A DNA stretch of 64,000 nt from Cocleimonas flava (lineage in GTDB: Bacteria; Pseudomonadota; Gammaproteobacteria; Thiotrichales; Thiotrichaceae). Of the stretch, positions 17,991 through 26,502 are shown in pieces. A program made the position numbers and the translations under genes. Every line of letters starts with the position of its first letter. Position 1 is the stretch's first letter. The notes under the pieces are model-generated. The model was not told the origin of the DNA. It was given only the letters and a program-made list of their open reading frames with translations, and did not search any database. The stretch covers positions 310,001 through 374,000 of the forward strand of contig NZ_SMFQ01000004.1 of the NCBI RefSeq assembly GCF_004339015.1, given 5' to 3'.

Positions 17991-19259
17991 TTAACCAATA
18001 ATCTTTCGCTCAAGATTCTTGTAAGTTTCGCTGGTTTTATCTTCTTCCCGACACACACTCAATAAATCCTCAATAAAATAATTTAAAGCACGATGTTCAA
18101 TCTGCTTGATTTGCGCCTGTTGTTTTTCATTCAGCATGTGATACATGGTCGCAGCACCAAAGTCTCCAACAATAATATTCGCTTCTTCATCGAACAAAGC
18201 ATTGTGCGCATATAAGTCTCCATGACACACCTGACTGGAATGCAAATGGTGAAAGACATCTTCCATTTGCCCCACTATTTTCTGAATTTGCGCTATCGAC
18301 AAGAAAAAATCATCAGGAAAGGTATCGCGAGTACACGTTTCAAAATTTGGTGGTTGACCCAGATTATCAAAATGCGGCGGAATCAAACTCATGATTAAAG
18401 CGAGACAGCCTTTTCCATTCAACCCGATTTCATTTACTTGAGCCAAAGACTTCACCAGATTTGGATGGTTGCCCACTTTCAAACAGGCATTCAATTCATC
18501 TTTTGGATAACCATCGCTGGTGACTTCGCCTTTAAATACTTTAACCGCAATATCGTTTTGAAACAGGTTATGGTGCTCAGTCTGTTGCTGATTCCAGCGC
18601 GCTTTGGAAATCACGCCAGAAGCTCCACGACCGAGTTCTTCTAGCAATTCATAACTATTTGAAGGTATTTCAGGAGCTGACTTGATCACGATATCCGAAT
18701 AACTAAATGGATTGCCCGAAAATGCAAACCACGCAAGTTTCGGCAAACCCAGCAATTGATCAGGACATTCAGTCAATTGATTCGCTGAGATTCGGACTAA
18801 TTCTAAATTAGTAGATTTCGCTAAAGTTTGCGGTAACTCTGTTAATCGATTACCTGCCAATGCTAATTTTTGGAGTCGAGGTCGCTCGCCCAAAGAATCA
18901 GGCATTTTAGCAATCTGGTTATCCGTTAATATCAACCAACGTAATTTTGGCGGTAATGCGTTCTCAGGAACGTGTTTTATTTTATTCGATTTGAAACCAA
19001 TCATTTCCAGATTCAGGCATTGCCCAAGCACTTCTGGTAATTCTTCGAAGTCATTATCTGAAACAAACAGGATTTTAAGCTTCTGCAACTGCAGCAACTC
19101 TTCGGGTAACGAAGACAGGTTATTATTGGTTAAATCAAGGATTTCCAAACTATCCGCCAGAGATAGAATCTCCATAGGAAATGACGTTAGATTTTCTGAC
19201 AATGATAGACGTTGAATGCCTGAAAGTTCACCAGATTTTAATTGGGAAAGGGTATGCAA
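17991..19259 (-). CDS. Leucine-rich-repeat protein kinase
   Basis: This 422-residue protein fuses about six or seven leucine-rich repeats (residues about 15-180) to a eukaryotic-type protein kinase domain (about 203-400). The LRRs have the pattern LxxLxLxxNxLxxLPxxL. In the kinase, the glycine loop is LGRGASGV (209-216), the ATP-binding lysine is Lys240 in IAVK, the catalytic loop is HGDLYAHN (346-353) with Asp348 and Asn353, and the metal-binding motif is DFG (366-368). All key residues are present, so it should be active. There is no signal peptide or membrane helix, so it is cytoplasmic. Such LRR-kinases occur in scattered Gammaproteobacteria; substrate unknown. It lies alone, convergent with LysR and divergent from the HExxH gene. 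Confidence 0.88.
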   Translation of the reverse strand: MHTLSQLKSGELSGIQRLSLSENLTSFPMEILSLADSLEILDLTNNNLSSLPEELLQLQKLKILFVSDNDFEELPEVLGQCLNLEMIGFKSNKIKHVPENALPPKLRWLILTDNQIAKMPDSLGERPRLQKLALAGNRLTELPQTLAKSTNLELVRISANQLTECPDQLLGLPKLAWFAFSGNPFSYSDIVIKSAPEIPSNSYELLEELGRGASGVISKARWNQQQTEHHNLFQNDIAVKVFKGEVTSDGYPKDELNACLKVGNHPNLVKSLAQVNEIGLNGKGCLALIMSLIPPHFDNLGQPPNFETCTRDTFPDDFFLSIAQIQKIVGQMEDVFHHLHSSQVCHGDLYAHNALFDEEANIIVGDFGAATMYHMLNEKQQAQIKQIEHRALNYFIEDLLSVCREEDKTSETYKNLERKIIG

Positions 19260-19373
19260 AATAATGAATCCAGAAGTGGGTAGAAACGAAAGGGCGGGAG
19301 TTTACTAGAAAACAGAGTAAATAGTGATAGCAATCAAAAAGGTCTCTCTGCTAATTATCAGCTTAGATGTTAT

Positions 19374-19400
19374 CCACCCCCCTACTTATAGCGGATTTTT
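19374..19400 (+). repeat. CACCCCCCTACTT-family repeat, copy 6
   Basis: The core is followed by ATAGCGGA and five T. It lies in the divergent gap about 85 bases upstream of the HExxH gene, so it is not at a 3' end on its strand. Confidence 0.82.
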
Positions 19401-19485
19401 CATTCATCTGGGATAAATAGTGAATCTGTTAAATTACTGCTTACATTAATTTGTATACTAATTAAACAATTTCAAAGAAACAAAA

Positions 19486-20100
19486 ATGCTAATTCTTTTT
19501 GTCGTAAGTCTGTTTTTCTTCTGGATGATTTATCGGGAGATCAAAAGCCATCAAGCACTGGATACCTTTTCCAAAGGTTATATAGCCGTGTTGTTTATAC
19601 TCGGCGTGCTCTCGTGCAAGCCGATTCTCGACCACTGGCGTTTTGAAAGTCTATTATCTTCTAAAGCCACGTTACTGGCTGATGGCAAACCCGCCCATGT
19701 TAAATGCGCTACGGTATTTCAATCGGTCTATGACAAGTTTGGGCTTGCCGGCACAGGCAATCCAGTAACGGGGGAAATCGTACTGCAATACCCGACCTGT
19801 AATGATTTACGTGATTATCTGGAAGATCCTGAAACGGCAAATACAAGAGAAATCACCAGCCTCCATGTGTTCACCCACGAGGCTATGCACGTTCGCGGCG
19901 AAATGAACGAACAAAAAACCGACTGCCAGGCCATCCAAAGAAATGTCAGAGCAGCCAGAATGCTAGGCGTACTGCATCATGTCGCCGAACAAAATGCGCG
20001 AGATTATTACGATGGTGCATATAGGTTTCATCCCTATTTTAGCGAGAAATGCGCGAAGGGTAAGGAGCTGGATGAAAACCTGAGTGAAGCGATTTGGTAA
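19486..20100 (+). CDS. Membrane-anchored protein with HExxH zinc-protease motif, unknown family
   Basis: I do not recognise the family. The 204 residues start with two hydrophobic segments (about 1-15 and 30-43) separated by a short polar stretch, so the protein is membrane-bound. The middle has a possible metallopeptidase active site, HEAMH at 131-135, followed by GEMNE (138-142) whose acidic residue could be a third ligand. Five cysteines (44, 74, 105, 147 and one near the end in EKCAKG) suggest disulphide bonds, so the HExxH domain probably faces the periplasm. It sits alone, with repeat copies both upstream (19374) and 21 bases downstream (20121). Peptidase activity is inferred from the motif only. 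Confidence 0.7.
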   Translation: MLILFVVSLFFFWMIYREIKSHQALDTFSKGYIAVLFILGVLSCKPILDHWRFESLLSSKATLLADGKPAHVKCATVFQSVYDKFGLAGTGNPVTGEIVLQYPTCNDLRDYLEDPETANTREITSLHVFTHEAMHVRGEMNEQKTDCQAIQRNVRAARMLGVLHHVAEQNARDYYDGAYRFHPYFSEKCAKGKELDENLSEAIW

Positions 20101-20120
20101 TCTTTTCGTGCTAAAGACAA

Positions 20121-20152
20121 AAGTCACCCCCCTACTTTGGGGTACTTTTTTT
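20121..20152 (+). repeat. CACCCCCCTACTT-family repeat, copy 7, 3' of the HExxH gene
   Basis: This copy has the best internal pairing: AAGT-C-ACCCC pairs with GGGGTACTT (one bulged C) and a 7-base T-run follows. It is in terminator orientation after the plus-strand gene. Confidence 0.9.
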
Positions 20153-20184
20153 ACGAGTTTCCAAAAATATTAAAGATCACCCAT

Positions 20185-20215
20185 AAAAAAGGGCAACCTA
20201 TTGTTGCCCTTTTTT
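20185..20215 (-). terminator. Rho-independent terminator of the thiolase gene
   Basis: A 13-bp perfect stem, AAAAAAGGGCAAC with GTTGCCCTTTTTT and loop CTATT. It lies 23 bases after the thiolase stop and is symmetrical enough to act on both strands. Confidence 0.9.
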
Positions 20216-20237
20216 GATCAGTTGATTTTGAATGTTT

Positions 20238-21419
20238 TTACAAACGCTCAAATACCACTGCAATTCCCTGACCACCACCAATACACATAGTCACTAATGC
20301 ATGTTGACCATCGACACGCTCAAGCTCGTAAAGTGCTTTAGTTGCAATGAAAGCGCCTGAACAACCGACCGGATGACCTAGTGCAATCGCGCCGCCATTT
20401 GGATTGGTCTTGTCCATATCTAGCTCTAAACCTCTTGCCACTGCGATAGCTTGTGCAGCAAACGCTTCGTTTGATTCTACAACATCCATATCCTGAATCG
20501 TCAAACCTGCTTTTTTCAATGCGAGCTTAGACGCTGGTATCGGGCCTTCACCCATAATCTCATTTGGCACACCTGCAAGGGCGTATGAAACAATTCTTGC
20601 GATAGGTTTCTGTCCCGCTTTTTCTGCAGCTTCTGCTGCGGCGAGAACGAAGAATGCAGCACCATCATTGATACCGGATGCATTACCCGCGGTTACTGTG
20701 CCGTCTTTTTTAAATACGGTACGCATTTTACCTAACGACTCCATGCTGGTACCCGGTCTTACATGCTCATCTGTATCAAACGTCACTTCACCTTTACGCG
20801 TTTTCATGGTGATCGGAACAATCTGCGATTTAAAACGACCTTCTTCGATAGCCTGAGTTGCACGACGATGTGATTCCACTGCCAATGCATCTTGCTCTTC
20901 GCGAGTGATACCCCATTTTTCTGCAAGGTTTTCTGCGGTTACACCCATGTGCCCCACACCGAATGGATCAGTCAGTGCCGATGTCATCATATCAACCAGA
21001 TGCGTATCACCCATACGCGCGCCTGTACGCATCGCAGGAGACATATAAGCGCCGCGTGACATAACCTCTACACCACCACCAACGCCGTAATCACAATCAT
21101 CGAGCATGATGGATTGCGCGGTTGAAACGATTGCCTGAAGGCCAGAACTACACAGGCGGTTAACCGTCATCGCGACAGAATCCATCGGCAAGCCAGCTTG
21201 AATCGCAGCAACACGAGAAACATAGGCATAACGAGAATCGGTAGGGATACAGTTACCTACGGTGACATAATTAATATTTGCAGGATCAACCGTTGAACGG
21301 TTAACCGCTTCTTTCATGACTTGTCCGGCTAATTCATGAGGCTCTATCTGGCTTAACGAACCACCAAAACCACCTACGGCTGAACGAACGGCACTTAACA
21401 CTACGACATCACGACTCAT
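20238..21419 (-). CDS. Acetyl-CoA C-acetyltransferase (thiolase)
   Basis: It condenses two acetyl-CoA to acetoacetyl-CoA, or cleaves 3-ketoacyl-CoA in reverse. The protein is 393 residues, the usual biosynthetic-thiolase length. The nucleophilic Cys lies in NRLCSSGLQAI, the catalytic His in GHPVGCSGA, and the second Cys in CIGGGQGIAV near the C-terminus. It fits the PhaA/AtoB group, and a 3-hydroxybutyrate dehydrogenase gene lies 5 kb to the right, so a role in polyhydroxybutyrate or acetoacetate metabolism is possible. No phaB or phaC is adjacent. It is monocistronic with its own terminator. Confidence 0.93.
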   Translation of the reverse strand: MSRDVVVLSAVRSAVGGFGGSLSQIEPHELAGQVMKEAVNRSTVDPANINYVTVGNCIPTDSRYAYVSRVAAIQAGLPMDSVAMTVNRLCSSGLQAIVSTAQSIMLDDCDYGVGGGVEVMSRGAYMSPAMRTGARMGDTHLVDMMTSALTDPFGVGHMGVTAENLAEKWGITREEQDALAVESHRRATQAIEEGRFKSQIVPITMKTRKGEVTFDTDEHVRPGTSMESLGKMRTVFKKDGTVTAGNASGINDGAAFFVLAAAEAAEKAGQKPIARIVSYALAGVPNEIMGEGPIPASKLALKKAGLTIQDMDVVESNEAFAAQAIAVARGLELDMDKTNPNGGAIALGHPVGCSGAFIATKALYELERVDGQHALVTMCIGGGQGIAVVFERL

Positions 21420-21750
21420 TTTTGATTCTCCTCTTTGTTATTTATTGTCTTAAGTTTCAGTCAAAACTTGGCTGTTAATAAACCATAGCAAACAAATCAT
21501 AAAAAGATTGGATTAACAGCTGATTATAGAGATAAGCACAAAAGCACTGTTTTCTTTTTAATCATTAAACAGCGCTATGCTAGGCTCGGTTAACGTTTAA
21601 ACTCCGCAATATAAGAAAAAACAAGAAATATGAATAAGAAACCAAAACAAGAAAAATAGATAAGAAAAAAAGTAGGTTTCATGTTTCAAAACCTACTTAA
21701 CTACTTAATATTTTTATCAAACGAACATGCCGTGCGTGACAGTTGTTGAA
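21420..21750. other. 331-bp gap between thiolase and MipA-family genes
   Basis: It holds the terminator of the MipA-family gene and the thiolase promoter region, which is very A-rich around 21600-21670. I see no gene or clear -35/-10 pair. Confidence 0.5.
21670..21698 (-). terminator. Terminator of the MipA-family gene
   Basis: Stem AAGTAGGTTT with AAACCTACTT and a 9-base loop; on the minus strand it is followed by a run of T. It lies about 52 bases after the stop. Confidence 0.8.
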
Positions 21751-22551
21751 TTAAAACCAGTAAGTCACACCAAGATTAGCCACTACGTCATAATCCTTAT
21801 CGTTGGTTAATGGACTATTACGCATCGCGTCATCTCGCTTCTCGTACACAAGCCCCGCATCAAATGAAAAGTGCTTGGTGAGATTCAATTGTGATTCCAC
21901 TCCAATATAAGGTGTCGTCGTAGCTGCCGCTTTATAGGCCGCTCGAGATGCTGTCGCTTCAGATGCCTTAACACCGTAATAGTAATCGACGGTTTTGTTA
22001 TTCTGATATTTAACACCGGCAACTCCTGCAACCTTAAACTCACGCTTACCATTCCAGTGTTTTGCATGAGGCTCAATACCCCCAAATTTCAAATCAGCAG
22101 AAAAGCCTTTACTCGCGTATACATCACGGGTCGCCTCAAGCGCCAGTGGACCGTATTTGGTTTTGAGCATGGCACGTGCGCCAAGATCGAGCGATGCTTT
22201 GCGCTTATCCATTCCTTTAAAGAATTTCAGATCTTTGGGATCGATGGCACCATTATTGCTTTTGCCGATAATTTCGACGGCGTATTTATCCGTCTCCAAC
22301 AGACCATAAGACAGCGCTTTGTTATCGATATTAAACTTCTCGCCACGATATTGAAGCCCCAAGGATGCGAAGGCATCGGTATCTTTTTGGTTATAACGAC
22401 CGATTTCATTATCTACATTGAGTGACACACCCCAATCAGCAGATGCGTGAGTTGTCAGTAGGCACATGCAACTTGTAGCGATGATTAAACGTCCTTTTTT
22501 CGCGATAGCTCTAGTAATGCGTTGGTCGATGTTTTTTCTAAAGTGTTTCAT
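21751..22551 (-). CDS. MipA/OmpV family outer-membrane protein
   Basis: This is a predicted outer-membrane beta-barrel of the MipA/OmpV family (266 residues). The N-terminus carries a long basic stretch and a signal peptide ending near HASA (about residue 38). The mature part has alternating hydrophobic strands, including a DLGARAMLKTKYGPLALEA segment typical of the family, and ends in YWF with the terminal aromatic residue recognised by the BAM machinery. Known members scaffold peptidoglycan enzymes or act as porins; which applies is unknown. It is divergent from a glycine-zipper lipoprotein and a two-component system, so it could be a target of that system. Confidence 0.83.
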   Translation of the reverse strand: MKHFRKNIDQRITRAIAKKGRLIIATSCMCLLTTHASADWGVSLNVDNEIGRYNQKDTDAFASLGLQYRGEKFNIDNKALSYGLLETDKYAVEIIGKSNNGAIDPKDLKFFKGMDKRKASLDLGARAMLKTKYGPLALEATRDVYASKGFSADLKFGGIEPHAKHWNGKREFKVAGVAGVKYQNNKTVDYYYGVKASEATASRAAYKAAATTTPYIGVESQLNLTKHFSFDAGLVYEKRDDAMRNSPLTNDKDYDVVANLGVTYWF

Positions 22552-22789
22552 GTTATTTCCTCGTTAATAGTTTTGGATAAAAGTTAAATCTGAATTAAAA
22601 ACTTCGAAGAAATAATAAGATGAAGCACGCCCCTGTTCTGTTGCTGCATGGTTATGCTTTTGTTGTGATTTGTAGCCGAGCAAGGATGTATGTTACAAAC
22701 CGATACATTTCAATAACATTCTATAAACAGACGTTTTGATTGAGTTTGAGCATTATAAGGTTTCACTTTATTCGCTTAGGAAACCCAAA

Positions 22790-23272
22790 ATGAAAACTCA
22801 AAGAATACTCATCTGCGCTGCACCTGTTATCGCTCTGACACTGGTTGCTCTATGTTTAACCGCGTGTTCAGGACAATCTCCCAGGGTAACCCCGGGTAAA
22901 TTAGAGATATCAGAAAATGTCACGACGCATAAAGGCAAAATAACCAATATCATTCAATTATCCGAGAAAGAAGCACCGCCAGAAAAAGTACTAGTAGGCG
23001 TTATCTCAGGTGCTGTCATCGGACACGCGATCAGCGAAAATGGATCTGACGAAGCGCAGGAATTGGTTACGGCTATTGGCGCAATTGTGGGCGAGCATGT
23101 TGTTATGAACAACTATGGGAAAACAATTTACCGTTTACAATTACTTCTCGATAACGGTACGATCAAGGAGGTTTACGTGCGTGGTGGCTCTTATACTATC
23201 GGAAAATATACCAAAGTAACCGTGCATAAACACCATGGAGATATTACTTCGCTCGTATCGTTACAATCATAA
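22790..23272 (+). CDS. Glycine-zipper outer-membrane lipoprotein (SlyB-like)
   Basis: This is a 160-residue lipoprotein. The signal peptide ends with the lipobox LTAC, so Cys is the lipidated residue at about 27. The middle part has a glycine-zipper-like hydrophobic segment, VLVGVISGAVIGHAI, and a second one, AIGAIVGEHVV, as in SlyB/Pcp proteins. The C-terminal part is a small beta domain with YVRGGSYTIGKYTKV. The start is the ATG at 22790 with TAGGAA upstream; an earlier start 18 codons before gives no valid signal peptide. SlyB-type proteins respond to envelope stress or Mg in relatives. The RstAB-like pair lies just downstream, with a repeat between. Confidence 0.8.
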   Translation: MKTQRILICAAPVIALTLVALCLTACSGQSPRVTPGKLEISENVTTHKGKITNIIQLSEKEAPPEKVLVGVISGAVIGHAISENGSDEAQELVTAIGAIVGEHVVMNNYGKTIYRLQLLLDNGTIKEVYVRGGSYTIGKYTKVTVHKHHGDITSLVSLQS

Positions 23273-23298
23273 AAATACGTGCCTGTATTAACTCTTAT

Positions 23299-23329
23299 TT
23301 ACACCCCCCTACTTACGGGCACTTTTTTA
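23299..23329 (+). repeat. CACCCCCCTACTT-family repeat, copy 8, 3' of the lipoprotein gene
   Basis: The core is followed by ACGGGCAC and six T. It lies 26 bases after the lipoprotein stop in terminator orientation, separating it from the response-regulator gene. Confidence 0.86.
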
Positions 23330-23414
23330 TTGCACGAATACTCCTGTACTCTTATGGTAATAATTGAAGTAATAATGAATCAGTTTACATAACTGTAATT
23401 AGCAATAACCAACA

Positions 23415-24173
23415 ATGAATACTGAAAGCAAAACGATCAAACCCTATAACGACATCTTACTGGTAGAAGATGATGTCAGGCTGTCTTCATTAATCGCAGA
23501 ATACCTTAGCCAGAATGGCTTAAAGGTTGCAACGCAATTGCGAGGAGATGATGCGGTTGACGACATTATTCAACAACAACCGGATTTAGTAATACTGGAT
23601 ATTATGCTACCAGGACTAGATGGTTTTGAAGTCTGCAAACAAGTGCGTGGAAAATATTCTGGCCCCATCTTGATGATGACCGCTAAAGACGAAGAGATCG
23701 ATCAAGTGGTTGGACTGGAAATTGGCGCGGATGATTATGTGGTAAAACCGGTACAACCCAGATTGTTGTTAGCGCGTATAAGAGCTTTATTGCGCCGAAG
23801 TTCACCCCTCGCTGAGACAGAAAAACATCAAAATAAAACGGCAAACAAACTCGATTTTGATTCATTGGTAATTACCAAAAGCTCGCGCAGCGTCACCATC
23901 AACACAAAATCTGTTGAGCTCACCACAACCGAATTTGATTTGCTCTGGTTATTGGCTAGTCAGGCTGGAGAAATTCTCAGCCGAGATCAAATTAGCGAAG
24001 CGCTCTCTGGTATCGAATATGACGGATTAGATCGATCTATTGATATACGCATTTCACGATTACGTAAGTTGCTTGGTGATAACACCAGTAAACCACAAGG
24101 CATAAAAACAGTCCGTGGCCAGGGCTATCTTTTTGTGGCTGATGGCTGGGCGTCACTGCATAGCCAGGCTTGA
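23415..24173 (+). CDS. OmpR-family response regulator (RstA-like)
   Basis: This is a 252-residue transcriptional regulator. The receiver domain (about 12-125) has the acidic pair in LVEDDVRL, the phosphorylated Asp62 in LDIMLPG, the conserved Thr in MMTAKDE and the Lys in VVKPVQP. The DNA-binding winged helix (about 150-248) has the OmpR/PhoB pattern TTTEFDLLWLLASQAGEILSR, with RGQGYLFV at the end. The wording LVEDDxxLxxLIAEYL and RGDDAV resembles RstA. It lies 3 bases before the kinase gene and surely acts with it. Confidence 0.92.
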   Translation: MNTESKTIKPYNDILLVEDDVRLSSLIAEYLSQNGLKVATQLRGDDAVDDIIQQQPDLVILDIMLPGLDGFEVCKQVRGKYSGPILMMTAKDEEIDQVVGLEIGADDYVVKPVQPRLLLARIRALLRRSSPLAETEKHQNKTANKLDFDSLVITKSSRSVTINTKSVELTTTEFDLLWLLASQAGEILSRDQISEALSGIEYDGLDRSIDIRISRLRKLLGDNTSKPQGIKTVRGQGYLFVADGWASLHSQA

Positions 24174-24176
24174 TCA

Positions 24177-25943
24177 ATGATTAAATTATTCATCACTCTG
24201 TACATTATGGTACTGGCATCTTTTGGCCTTTTCATCGGCTCTGGTGTAATGCTGGACTATTTGGGCGATAAACTCATCGCCAGCAGCAATATCGAAAGAG
24301 ATATAACGCAGGGTACATTTAATTTACTCGATCAATCTATTCATGGATTAAACGAAGGTCAAACCAGAGACTTGATTAAAGAGTATCAACGCAAATTTGG
24401 CGATGAGTTTGGCATAACAGATATTTCACAGATAACGCTGGATAAGAAACAAACCGTTAAACTTCAAACAGGTGAAATCGTAATCCTCGATCATTCGACA
24501 CATTCTGATGATTCATCTGACCTTGTAGAAATGGGAACTGATGAAGATATTAAGAATAAAAATGAGAACGAACACGAAGACGAAGACGCTCATAATATCC
24601 TGTATCGAAAAATACCAGAGTCGGACAAAGCCTGGAGAATAAATCTGGATATAGACTCTGCAGTTGCCATTAACGACCAAGGAGTAAGTACCACAATAAA
24701 AGGCGGGCAATACGCTGAAGGCATGCTGTATTTGATACAGAAAAAACTTTCTCAAGTTCCCTTAAAACAGTGGCCCGATGTGATCAAAGAGATTCAAATG
24801 CACTTTGGTCTTACGCTTAAATTAACTAATCTTGATGACATCAAAAAATCACTTAGCAACCCAGCTGAACAATTAGTAAATTTATTAGAAGGAAAAGTTA
24901 TAAACAGCACCCAAGGGAGCAATTACACGACTTTTGTACAAAAAATAAATGCCGACATCCTAAGCAAATATCCAGACAATGGATCAAGCGCTAATCAAAA
25001 TTTAGCGATTCAGGTCGGCCCCATAGAAATCCCGTGGTTTATCCGTAACTTGCCAACTCTGATCATACTTGCATTTGTTTTATCCATTGCAACAGCATTG
25101 TTTCTTTGGCTGTTGCCGCTTTGGTCTAATTTACAAAAAATCAAAAAGGCTGCCATTGAATTTGGAAACGGCAATTACGATACCCGTATTCCTACTCGTA
25201 AACGCTCATCGATTGCTGATGTTACGACTGCATTCAACAGCATGGCAGAACGTACTCAAGACAGTATTCGATCTCAAAAAGAGCTCACTTCTGCGGTTTC
25301 ACACGAGCTAAGAACTCCCGTAGCACGCATGAGATTTGCTCTGGAAATGCTGGAAAACACGGATGATCAAAAAGCCAAACTGCGTTACAGCTCTGATATC
25401 AATGATGATATCGACGAACTAGATCAACTACTCGAAGAGCTTTTAAGTTATGCCCGCTTTGACCAATCAACTACACGCTTAAATGTACGTATGGAAAAAT
25501 TATCTCACTGGCTTACGGAGAGTATGAATAAGCTCATGCCATTGGCTAACGATAAAAACCTTAATTATCAAATTATTGGCATAGGCGCTAACGAAAGCGC
25601 ATCTTTTGAACCACGTTTATTGTCCAGAGTCTTGGATAATTTGGTGCAAAACGCCATTCGTTACGCGCAACACAACATTGAAGTGACTTTGTGCAAAGAT
25701 AATGACCATTACTTGCTTATCGTCGAAGACGATGGTTGTGGTATCCAAAAGCAACAGCGAACAAAAGTGTTCGAAGCTTTTTCACGTCTGGATGCAAGTC
25801 GAGACAAAGCCACCGGAGGCTTCGGTTTGGGCTTAGCGATTTCAGATAAAATCATCAAAGCCCATAACGGAGAAATCAAAATTCGAGAATCTGCATTAGG
25901 AGGAGCAAGATTTGAAGTCTATTGGCCACTTAAGATACAGTAG
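24177..25943 (+). CDS. Sensor histidine kinase (RstB-like) with a long periplasmic domain
   Basis: This is a 588-residue membrane kinase. The first membrane helix is at about 5-25, a periplasmic domain of about 260 residues follows, and the second helix is at about 290-312. Then come HAMP (about 313-365), HisKA with the phosphorylated His376 in SHELRTPVARMR, and a HATPase domain with N, G1 and G2 boxes (QNAIRYA, DDGCGI, GFGLGLAI). The HisKA wording matches RstB. The sensor part is about twice as long as in Escherichia coli RstB. It has an Asp/Glu/His-rich insert near residues 104-143 (DHSTHSDDSSD and ENEHEDEDAHN) that could bind metal ions or polycations; this is inference. Repeat copy 9 follows. 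Confidence 0.9.
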   Translation: MIKLFITLYIMVLASFGLFIGSGVMLDYLGDKLIASSNIERDITQGTFNLLDQSIHGLNEGQTRDLIKEYQRKFGDEFGITDISQITLDKKQTVKLQTGEIVILDHSTHSDDSSDLVEMGTDEDIKNKNENEHEDEDAHNILYRKIPESDKAWRINLDIDSAVAINDQGVSTTIKGGQYAEGMLYLIQKKLSQVPLKQWPDVIKEIQMHFGLTLKLTNLDDIKKSLSNPAEQLVNLLEGKVINSTQGSNYTTFVQKINADILSKYPDNGSSANQNLAIQVGPIEIPWFIRNLPTLIILAFVLSIATALFLWLLPLWSNLQKIKKAAIEFGNGNYDTRIPTRKRSSIADVTTAFNSMAERTQDSIRSQKELTSAVSHELRTPVARMRFALEMLENTDDQKAKLRYSSDINDDIDELDQLLEELLSYARFDQSTTRLNVRMEKLSHWLTESMNKLMPLANDKNLNYQIIGIGANESASFEPRLLSRVLDNLVQNAIRYAQHNIEVTLCKDNDHYLLIVEDDGCGIQKQQRTKVFEAFSRLDASRDKATGGFGLGLAISDKIIKAHNGEIKIRESALGGARFEVYWPLKIQ

Positions 25944-25993
25944 ACTAAATTCAATTTATTAGTGTCTAATTTCTAGCTATTGTAGAGATTAAA

Positions 25994-26026
25994 AAGCCAC
26001 CCCCCTACTTTGGGGCACTTTTTTTA
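25994..26026 (+). repeat. CACCCCCCTACTT-family repeat, copy 9, 3' of the kinase gene
   Basis: AAGCCACCCC can pair with GGGGCACTT around the CCTACTTT loop, then a 7-base T-run. It lies about 50 bases after the kinase stop in terminator orientation. Confidence 0.9.
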
Positions 26027-26034
26027 CGCTATCT

Positions 26035-26082
26035 AAATATAGTTAAAAATATAGTTAAAAATATAGTTACAAATATAGCTAC
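26035..26082. repeat. Four tandem 12-bp repeats upstream of the VOC gene
   Basis: Units read AAATATAGTTAA twice, then AAATATAGTTAC and AAATATAGCTAC, with no spacer. The array ends 26 bp before the VOC start codon. It may be a promoter-region variable repeat or a multi-site operator. Confidence 0.9.
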
Positions 26083-26108
26083 ATTAGTTATTAAACCGAG
26101 GAATTCTC

Positions 26109-26483
26109 ATGATCATCGACCACATCGGTATTGCAATTTCAGATTATGAAAAAAGTCTGGCTTTTTACACCAAGGCCTTGGCGCCTTTAGAACTCTTTCT
26201 GGTAATGGAAGTTGAAGGTTGGGCAGGATTTGGCAATAGCAAAGAAAAGGCAGAATTCTGGTTTGGTCCAGACGAGAAAGTACAGAGCCCAATGCATATC
26301 GCATTTTTAGCTGAGAGTCGCCAAAAGGTGGGCGAGTTTTATACTGCTGCAATAAAAGCAGGAGCAACATGCAACGGCGAGCCAGGAATTAGAGAAATCT
26401 ACCACCCCAATTATTATGGTGCGTTTGTGATTGACCCGGACGGGCATAATATCGAGGCTGTTTGCCACAGCCCCGAACAGTGA
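26109..26483 (+). CDS. VOC (glyoxalase/bleomycin-resistance) family protein
   Basis: This is a 124-residue member of the vicinal-oxygen-chelate superfamily, a single beta-alpha-beta-beta-beta pair. It starts IDHIGIAISDYEKSLAFYTKAL, with the first metal-ligand His at residue 4. It ends GAFVIDPDGHNIEAVCH, with Glu in the last metal-binding strand. This is the common small-glyoxalase form, not the true lactoylglutathione lyase. Substrate cannot be decided. The ATG has GAGGAAT 5-10 bases upstream. It converges on bdhA with 19 bp between the stops, and four tandem 12-bp repeats lie just upstream. Confidence 0.88.
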   Translation: MIIDHIGIAISDYEKSLAFYTKALAPLELFLVMEVEGWAGFGNSKEKAEFWFGPDEKVQSPMHIAFLAESRQKVGEFYTAAIKAGATCNGEPGIREIYHPNYYGAFVIDPDGHNIEAVCHSPEQ

Positions 26484-26502
26484 TTTACTAGAAGAAAGGC
26501 TT

